Shown: positions 58,861 to 64,000 of the stretch, in pieces
How the letters are laid out: the number at the start of each line of letters is the position of its first letter
How positions within the stretch are numbered: the first letter of the stretch is position 1
Assembly: GCA_965276755.1 (NCBI GenBank)
Contig: OZ255625.1
Span: forward strand, 2,356,001 to 2,420,000
From: CAJCIS01 sp965276755
GTDB lineage: Bacteria > Pseudomonadota > Alphaproteobacteria > Acetobacterales > Acetobacteraceae
Direction: 5' to 3'
Length of the DNA stretch: 64,000 nt
Notes under the pieces: model-generated
Told to the model about the DNA's origin: nothing
The model's input: only the letters and a program-made list of their open reading frames with translations
Databases searched by the model: none
Translations under genes and position numbers: made by a program

Positions 58861-59706
58861 TCAACCCGGGACGCGGGCGTACAGAATGTGCCCTCCAGGA
58901 CCAACATCTGTGTTTGAACTTTCCGTGCCGAGATACCGGGTCGCGATGCCCGAGATGCCAAGGTCTTCGACAGCGTCAAAGCCTGATGCGTGCAACAGTC
59001 CCGACAATTCCGTCGGATCAAAATAGCTCAGCCAGGGTTCGCCGATCTCCAACGCTCTGGCCGCGAGGGCCTCAAGCGCGAAGCGGCGTTCAGAGGGATA
59101 GTGCTCCAGAGGTTCACTGTAATCGAAGACGACCTCAGACCCGGGTAGTGTGGCAATGAAGTTCAATGTCGTCATGATGGCGTCGCGCGTCAGGTAGGGA
59201 ACCACGCCCAGCCAGATGAAGAACACAGGCGCTTGCAGGCTCAATCCCGCGTCGGTCAGCGATGGCCCCGGTGACTGCGCCTCGAAGTCAACACCGACGA
59301 ACGATGTCGAGGCCGGAGAGATCAATCCAACCTCGGCCAGGCGCTCGCGTTTCCATTCCTGAGATGCCGGATGGTCTACCTCAAAGACCCGGACGCCCAT
59401 TTGAGCATGGGGATTGCGAAGTGAAAACGTGTCGAGGCCTGCGCCAAGAACGACGACCTGTCTCACGCCTCGGGCGACCGCCGTAGCAAGGTGATCTTCC
59501 GCGAACCGGCTTCTGGCGGCCATGAATATTCTCATGGGCCGGTGCGGGTCAGTGGCCGATAGGGCTGAGATGATGGCATCGCCCTCCGTACCCAGAATAG
59601 TGATCGCAAGCGGATCACTAGATATGCTCCCACCTTCGCATATCTGATGCGCTGCACGGTATCCGGCCGCAACAATGGCCGTTCGACTTGTTTGACGTGA
59701 ACTCAT
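58861..59706 (-). CDS. SAM-dependent methyltransferase, TIGR00027 type
   Basis: 281 residues from ATG 59706 (GGGGGCAGCGG upstream). SRTAIVAAGYRAAHQICEGG at the N-terminus, VRQVVVLGAGLDTFSLRNPH (SAM-binding), VRVFEVDHPASQEWKRERLA, and FFIWLGVVPYLTRDAIMTTL. This family (leucine carboxyl methyltransferase-like) methylates carboxyl groups of unknown small molecules or natural products. It lies alone between inverted IS21-like ends, so it may be cargo of a dead element. Confidence 0.88.
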   Translation of the reverse strand: MSSRQTSRTAIVAAGYRAAHQICEGGSISSDPLAITILGTEGDAIISALSATDPHRPMRIFMAARSRFAEDHLATAVARGVRQVVVLGAGLDTFSLRNPHAQMGVRVFEVDHPASQEWKRERLAEVGLISPASTSFVGVDFEAQSPGPSLTDAGLSLQAPVFFIWLGVVPYLTRDAIMTTLNFIATLPGSEVVFDYSEPLEHYPSERRFALEALAARALEIGEPWLSYFDPTELSGLLHASGFDAVEDLGISGIATRYLGTESSNTDVGPGGHILYARVPG

Positions 59707-60436
59707 CCGCTGCCCCCCCTGTTCTGTAATGGATCGGTAATCTCCATTGCCGACGGGAAAACTCGTCGAATATTGAAAACTGAGCAAGTCTTGTTCGGAT
59801 TTGTTTTCCATGTATGTTGATTGGGCGATCCCCCTTTGGCCCGGCTCAATCCGGCCGGTGCGTACCGGACGGGCATCATTTCACATTTGCAGGGGCCGCT
59901 TTCTGCCGGGGCCCTTGGTTCCGCCGGACCAAGGCGCGCCGTTCGGACCACGTTGACCTGTTGACCGCGTAGGCAGCTTCCCACCCTCCACTGCCGTTGA
60001 GGATGTCCGCTGTCAGGCCTGCTGCTCGATCCGGCTTGAAAAGCGAGCATTGGCAAGCAATGCAAGCACGACCGTCTGTTGGCGAGCACGCGACGATGAT
60101 GGCGAGCATGTTGGCAGATAATGTGAGCACACCGCCCATGCGGCTGGCAGCTAATCCGAGCAGAAATCGGCGCTGTTTGCGAGCACGAGCCCCGATGATC
60201 GCAAGCGCCTACACATAAAGGAGTTTGAGCGGGAGGACGATGCCGAGCTTGCCGCCGTCGAGGCGGCGCGTGCCAGATCGCGGCGGCGCATCGCAGAGGC
60301 TTGAGGTTCTCCGCGGAGGCCAGGGCACAGCTTGTCGGAGTTCCGCCGCAACTATCGGAAGAAGGGCCGACAAAAATAACACCTAAACCGGATGGAAACC
60401 CCCACAAATCGGCTTTCCTGCCGCTTATAAATGAAA
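59707..60436. other. Gene-free stretch on the other side of the methyltransferase
   Basis: About 730 bp. It contains the inverted IS21-like array (60040-60216), followed by a short coding remnant reading KEFEREDDAELAAVEAARAR...RRRIAEA on the plus strand to 60303, probably the tail of an IS-encoded protein. Confidence 0.5.
60040..60216 (-). repeat. IS21-like terminal repeat array, right copy (inverted)
   Basis: On the minus strand: GTAGGCGCTTGCGATCATCG, CGTGCTCGCAAACAGCGCCG, TTTCTGCTCGGATTAGCTGC, GTGTGCTCACATTATCTGCC. Matches 58225-58390 in order and spacing. Confidence 0.6.
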
Positions 60437-60473
60437 ATGACGGGGGGTTTGGGGGATGGCACATCTCCCCCAA
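60437..60473. repeat. G-rich hairpin repeat, single unit
   Basis: ATGACGGGGGGTTTGGGGGA, then TGGCACATCTCCCCCAATC. It touches the stop of the molybdoenzyme gene at 60477. Confidence 0.9.
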
Positions 60474-60476
60474 TCT

Positions 60477-61214
60477 TCAAATACCCGAAAACCAATTATA
60501 CCCGCGATCGGTCCAAAACCCCGGCGGCTGCCGATTGGTCACATACATCGCCGTCACCCACTTAGGATTTTTAAACCCCAACTTCGTCGGCATGCGTATC
60601 TTCAACGGAAAACCGAATTTTGGCGCAAGCACAGCGTCCCCCGCCGTCACCGCCATGATCGTTTGCGGGTGCAAGGCCGTCGCCATGTCGATGCCCTCAT
60701 AATACCCATCCGCGCACTGAAATCCCACATACGCCGCGCGCGTGTCAGCGCCGACGTGCCGCAGAAAAGCGCCGAGCGGCACGCCGCTCCACTGGCCGAC
60801 ATAGCTCCAGCCCTCGACACAAACGTGGCGCGTGCGCTGCACCTGCCGCGGCAACGCAAGCAACTGCGCCACCGTCCAGGGTTGCTTGTCACCAATCAAC
60901 CCGGACAGTCCCAGGCGGTAGCTGCCGGGATCGATCGGCACGACATCCTTTTCCGGAAAATACGCATTGTAGCGAAACGCACCTGCAACCTCGTCGGCAC
61001 GGTATTCCTTGGCCAGGCGATGGCCGCTGAACAGCATGGCCTGAACCCGATCGTTCCAGCGAGAGATCGCGTGCAAGCCCGATTGCACGGCATCCGAATC
61101 ACTGAGATCACAGCCGCTCAACAGGCTCACCGCGCCCAGGCTGAGGCTGCCGCGCAAGAGGCTGCGGCGTTCAATCGCTGTCCGAAGCGCGGGCTCGATG
61201 CGCAAGTCCATCAT
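60477..61214 (-). CDS. Sulfite-oxidase-type molybdopterin oxidoreductase
   Basis: 245 residues. N-terminal Arg pair (ERRSLLRGSLSLGAVSLLSG) followed by a lipobox-like LLSGC, so exported by Tat and perhaps lipid-anchored. The Mo-ligand Cys is in RHVCVEGWSYVGQWSGVPLG; PYxxYFP-like region AYFPEKDVVPIDPGSYRLGL and KLGFKNPKWVTAMYVTNRQP at the end. Layout fits the YedY/MsrP-like subset of the sulfite oxidase family rather than true sulfite oxidase. The start overlaps the cytochrome b stop (ATGA). Substrate unknown. Confidence 0.87.
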   Translation of the reverse strand: MMDLRIEPALRTAIERRSLLRGSLSLGAVSLLSGCDLSDSDAVQSGLHAISRWNDRVQAMLFSGHRLAKEYRADEVAGAFRYNAYFPEKDVVPIDPGSYRLGLSGLIGDKQPWTVAQLLALPRQVQRTRHVCVEGWSYVGQWSGVPLGAFLRHVGADTRAAYVGFQCADGYYEGIDMATALHPQTIMAVTAGDAVLAPKFGFPLKIRMPTKLGFKNPKWVTAMYVTNRQPPGFWTDRGYNWFSGI

Positions 61215-61867
61215 TTATCTCCATGGCTGGATGTGGCGCGTCCCAGCGTCATGGCCAACAACGTCTTCGGCACAAGTGCGACAAGAACAACGTGCACGAC
61301 AAGAAATGCAGTCACCGCCGACATGAAGACGAAATGCACCACGCGCGCTGCCGGAAACCCGCCGAACATCCACGTCAGCCAGCCGAGCTGCACGGGTTTC
61401 CAGATAGCCAGGCCCGAAAGAAACATCATGCTCAGCGCGAACAGCACGCCCCAGTAAAACGTCTTCTGCACGGCGTTGTACTCGCCCAGCCGATGGCCCA
61501 GCCTGAACGTCGCCGCGGCGACAAAATCGCGCAGAAACGCTCGCGGGGACAGCGGCAGGAAATCACGGCGGAAATGACCGGTCAGCACGCCGTTAGTCAC
61601 GAAAAGACCAAAACCGAACAGCAGCAGCCACATGCCCGCGAAATGCCAGGCAATGGCATTGGCCGTGCCCCAATCGTTGCTCGTTGTCGTCGCCACATAT
61701 TTGTTCCCCCCCAGCGTAATCCAGTAGGGGAAATCGAATGGGAAAATCGGCGAATTGTCATAGATGCGCCAGCCGCTGCCGATCATGATGACAACTGCGG
61801 CTGCCATGCACCAATGCGCCACGCGCACGAGAGCCGAATGGCGTTGTTCATCGGGCAGTCCTGTCAC
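61211..61867 (-). CDS. Cytochrome b561-type membrane subunit
   Basis: 218 residues with four or more membrane helices. Histidines at LVRVAHWCMAAAVVIMIGSG, AIAWHFAGMWLLLFGFGLFV, and AARVVHFVFMSAVTAFLVVH are the probable heme b ligands. It would link the quinone pool to the exported molybdoenzyme. Overlaps its neighbours at both ends by four bases. Confidence 0.88.
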   Translation of the reverse strand: MTGLPDEQRHSALVRVAHWCMAAAVVIMIGSGWRIYDNSPIFPFDFPYWITLGGNKYVATTTSNDWGTANAIAWHFAGMWLLLFGFGLFVTNGVLTGHFRRDFLPLSPRAFLRDFVAAATFRLGHRLGEYNAVQKTFYWGVLFALSMMFLSGLAIWKPVQLGWLTWMFGGFPAARVVHFVFMSAVTAFLVVHVVLVALVPKTLLAMTLGRATSSHGDK

Positions 61868-62610
61868 GATGCAATCTCCAGTCCCGCGCCCGCCAAGATC
61901 GCGCGGCCTTGCGCGCCGGCGATGAAGGCGAGCAATGCGGCCGCATTGCGGCTCTGTCCATTGCTCAGCAGCGCACCATCGATTTGAACGGGCGGCACGG
62001 CCAATGACGCAGCCTGCACGATCCCCGGCTGCCCAGCCTCGCTGCGGTTGACAAGCCCGAGCAAAGCGTCATCCCCGCCGACGAGTGCCACGACCGTGGG
62101 CGTGTCGGCAACACCAACGATCCGCGGCAACACGGCGTCAGGCAGCGCTGCATGCAGTACGGCCGGCCCATCGAAGCTCGCGGCAGAGGTTGGATCGGGC
62201 AGCACAATTGCATGTGCCGCAATGAATTGAGCGATCGCAGCGCCTGGCCGAATGGCAGCGCCCGCCTTGCCGATGAGAACGAAAGGGTCCGCACCCAGCG
62301 CCACGATTGTTCCGCCGCGAATGAGATGTTCCGCAGCCAGACTGTCGATCGCCGGCGCTTCGGCAACCAGCACGTCAGCGCGCGCGCGATGGCGGATCAG
62401 CGCTGCCTGCCCATCCGGCGAGCCCACCAATACATGCACCTCAACACCGCTCGCCGCCGTGTAGCGTGATGCCACGTCGCGCAACGGCGCCTGCATCGCC
62501 GGCGTGCAATAGAGCACGACATCGGGTGCAGGGCTGTCCCATGCACGCGCAGGAATGGCAGTTGACGCGAGGAGCGCGGCTAAAAGGCAGGCATTTGCAA
62601 GGCGTATCAT
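61864..62610 (-). CDS. ModA-like periplasmic solute-binding protein
   Basis: 248 residues from ATG 62610. Signal peptide (cleavage near ARA|WDS). PDVVLYCTPAMQAPLRDVAS, YTAASGVEVHVLVGSPDGQA, ALIRHRARADVLVAEAPAID and DPFVLIGKAGAAIRPGA are typical of ModA-type molybdate binding proteins, though identity to true ModA is weak. No permease or ATPase follows. It may supply or sense the oxyanion for the molybdoenzyme in the same operon, or have another ligand. Confidence 0.75.
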   Translation of the reverse strand: MIRLANACLLAALLASTAIPARAWDSPAPDVVLYCTPAMQAPLRDVASRYTAASGVEVHVLVGSPDGQAALIRHRARADVLVAEAPAIDSLAAEHLIRGGTIVALGADPFVLIGKAGAAIRPGAAIAQFIAAHAIVLPDPTSAASFDGPAVLHAALPDAVLPRIVGVADTPTVVALVGGDDALLGLVNRSEAGQPGIVQAASLAVPPVQIDGALLSNGQSRNAAALLAFIAGAQGRAILAGAGLEIAS

Positions 62611-62663
62611 CCGCGCATGTTCGGCGGTTCGTGGGCGAAGGTTACGCGAAGTGACGAAGGAAG

Positions 62664-62695
62664 TTTGGGGGAGATGTGTGTTCAAGTGGGCACGT
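62664..62695. repeat. Half of a G-rich hairpin unit interrupted by IS481
   Basis: TTTGGGGGAGATGTG is followed by TGTTCAAGTGGGCACGT at the IS border. The other side of the palindrome (ACGTGCCCACTTGAAC) runs to the end of the window. Confidence 0.75.
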
Positions 62696-63984
62696 TGGTA
62701 ACACTTCACCGGGCACGTTGGTAACAGTCCAGATTGTCGGTTTGGAGGACCGGCGATGGTTTGGGTGGAACAAACGGTCATGGATCAGCGGCTTTGCTTT
62801 GTTCTCTCGTGTATTCGCGGCGACGAGCTGATGAGCGTGCTATGTCTTCGGCACGCGATCAGCCGCAAGACCGGCTACAAATGGCTGGGCCGCTATCGAG
62901 CGTATGGCGCGGCCGGTTTGGCGGACCATTCCTCGGCCCGGCTGAGCCATCCGCCCGCATCGGCTGCACCTGAGGTGGCCGCGGCGATCCTGGCTTTGCG
63001 GGACAAGCGGCCAAGCTGGGGCCCGGCCAAGCTGCGGAGCGCTCTGTTGCGGGACAATCCCGCGATGGTGTTTCCGGCCGTGAGCACGATTGGCGATCTG
63101 CTGACCCGCCAGGGCCGGGTTGTGGCACGCCCGCGCCGTCCGCCGCGCGTCTCTTCGCTGGGTCCTGTGGTCGAACCGCTGGCTGCCAACGACAGCTGGG
63201 CGGCCGATTTCAAAGGCTGGTGGCGCACCCTGGATGGCGTGCGGTGCGAGCCGCTGACGGTCACTGATGGCTACAGCCGCTTCATCCTTGTCAACCATGC
63301 TGTGGCGCGGCCGACCTTTGCCGAGATCAAGCCGTTGTTCATCGCCGCTTTCAGGAAGTGCGGCCTGCCGGTGGCGCTGCGCACGGATAATGGCTCCCCC
63401 TTTGCCCACCGCGGCGGGCTGGCAGGTCTTACGCAATTTTCGGTATAGGCTTTTGACCCTGGGCATTTGGCCCGACCGCATTGTGCCTGGCCGGCCCGAT
63501 CAGAATGGCAAACACGAGCGGATGCATCGCACCCTGGAGGCGGAGGCAGCACGTCCGCGCGCGCCCACCGTGGCCTTGCAGCAGGCGACATTGGATGCCT
63601 GGCGCGAGGACTTCAACACGCAGCGGCCGCATCAGGCGCTGGACCAGCGCTGTCCGGCGGATCTCTACACACCCTCATCGCGGCCTTACGTGGAGGCCGG
63701 GCTGGCGTGGGTTTACCCGATCGACCACCAGGTCAAACGGGTGCGCGGCGATGGCTATATCTCGTGGCAGGACAACAAGCTTTACCTGACCGAGGCGCTA
63801 GCCGGCGAGACGGTTGCACTGGCCCGCAGGGACGATGGCGACTGGGCGATCCGCTTTCGCCAGTTCGACGTGGCGCGGGTGGGGGCTGAAAATGGGCAGC
63901 TCATTCGTTCCGGCCTAGCCCGTACGGGCTAGGCCGGAACGAATGAGCAACTGTGTTACCAACGTGCCCGGTGAAGTGTTACCA
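62696..63984 (+). mobile_element. IS481-family element, copy 2
   Basis: 1289 bp, same ends as copy 1 (TGGTAACACTTCACCGGGCA...), flanked by ACGT (62692-62695 and 63985-63988). The empty site would be the palindrome GTTCAAGTGGGCAC-GTGCCCACTTGAAC. Differs from copy 1 at only a few bases. Confidence 0.92.
62756..63932 (+). CDS. IS481 transposase, split by the same frameshift
   Basis: Same two frames as copy 1: 62756-63448 ends after GGLAGLTQFSV, and the +1 frame continues to 63932. A Thr-to-Asn change (LVTHA to LVNHA) and several silent changes distinguish it from copy 1. The shift near CAATTTTCGG is identical. Confidence 0.85.
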
Positions 63985-64000
63985 ACGTGCCCACTTGAAC

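Noticed and set aside
1793..60473. A recurring small peptide MTGGLGGMAHLPQ in many places
   Set aside because: It is the translation of the G-rich repeat, without ribosome-binding sites of its own, not a gene family.
1..64000. CRISPR arrays or cas genes
   Set aside because: No regularly spaced direct repeats of suitable length; the G-rich repeats are scattered, not arrayed.
1..64000. tRNA or rRNA genes
   Set aside because: Reading the intergenic regions I found no T-loop-like GGTTCGAATCC with a matching acceptor stem; a tRNA scan could still find one.

Overview
The window is high-GC DNA from an alphaproteobacterium, most likely a phototrophic member of the Acetobacteraceae (Rhodopila-like). 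The evidence is a tetraheme photosynthetic reaction-centre cytochrome (pufC), two high-potential iron-sulfur proteins (HiPIPs), an AT-rich intergenic repeat of the AAAAGAACC/CTTTTG type that I associate with acetic acid bacteria, and alphaproteobacterial-style housekeeping genes. The genus is an inference; no rRNA gene is present.

Layout. 1-11.3 kb is mostly housekeeping on the minus strand: an EAL-domain protein cut by the window edge, secF and secD, ruvC with yebC, an FkbH-like HAD protein, a YmdB-type phosphoesterase, 5-formyl-THF cyclo-ligase with a probable 6S RNA just upstream, and a DUF423 protein. corA and a proline iminopeptidase lie on the plus strand. 11.8-16.4 kb is the most interesting metabolic locus: HiPIP, a monoheme outer-membrane cytochrome-porin of the Cyc2 type, a secreted beta/gamma-crystallin-like protein, a second HiPIP, and pufC with a TGTCA-N8-TGACA (PpsR/CrtJ-like) site upstream. 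Together these could form a path from an extracellular donor across the outer membrane, through periplasmic HiPIP, to the photosynthetic reaction centre. 16.7-19.1 kb holds a toxin-antitoxin pair and the wreck of a type ISP restriction-modification gene. 19.3-24.2 kb has a TetR/Old Yellow Enzyme pair, nth, a cydD without cydC, and a small unknown gene.

23.7-32 kb is an insertion-sequence island (ISL3, IS1595, IS256, IS481) holding two related membrane proteins of unknown function. It is bracketed by inverted copies of a 24-bp sequence next to intergenic repeats. 32.0-35.4 kb looks like a 3.4-kb remnant of a Mu-like phage: repressor, Ner, ParB-like, an early protein and a Dam-type methylase, with short repeats at both ends but no transposase. 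35.5-57.9 kb returns to chromosomal genes: a GH17-GT2 beta-glucan synthase, accA, a PLD-ATPase protein with a damaged start, DsrE, a MoeB-like protein, queC, a three-gene histidine kinase/response regulator set, a GT61 glycosyltransferase, bioFD with a GT2 gene, an M28 peptidase and a glycan-type cluster (DUF2064, radical SAM, GT2, polytopic membrane protein). 58-60.4 kb is a decayed mobile segment in which a methyltransferase gene lies between inverted IS21-like ends. 60.5-62.6 kb is a tight operon of a ModA-like binding protein, a cytochrome b and a sulfite-oxidase-type molybdoenzyme. A second IS481 copy closes the window.

Throughout, about 27 copies of a G-rich intergenic hairpin repeat occur at 21 places, often as inverted pairs (REPIN-like). 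Stem variants show compensatory changes, some hairpin tips carry extra palindromes, and both IS481 copies sit exactly at the ACGT centre of such palindromes. Several genes end inside the repeats, so the repeats encode their C-termini.
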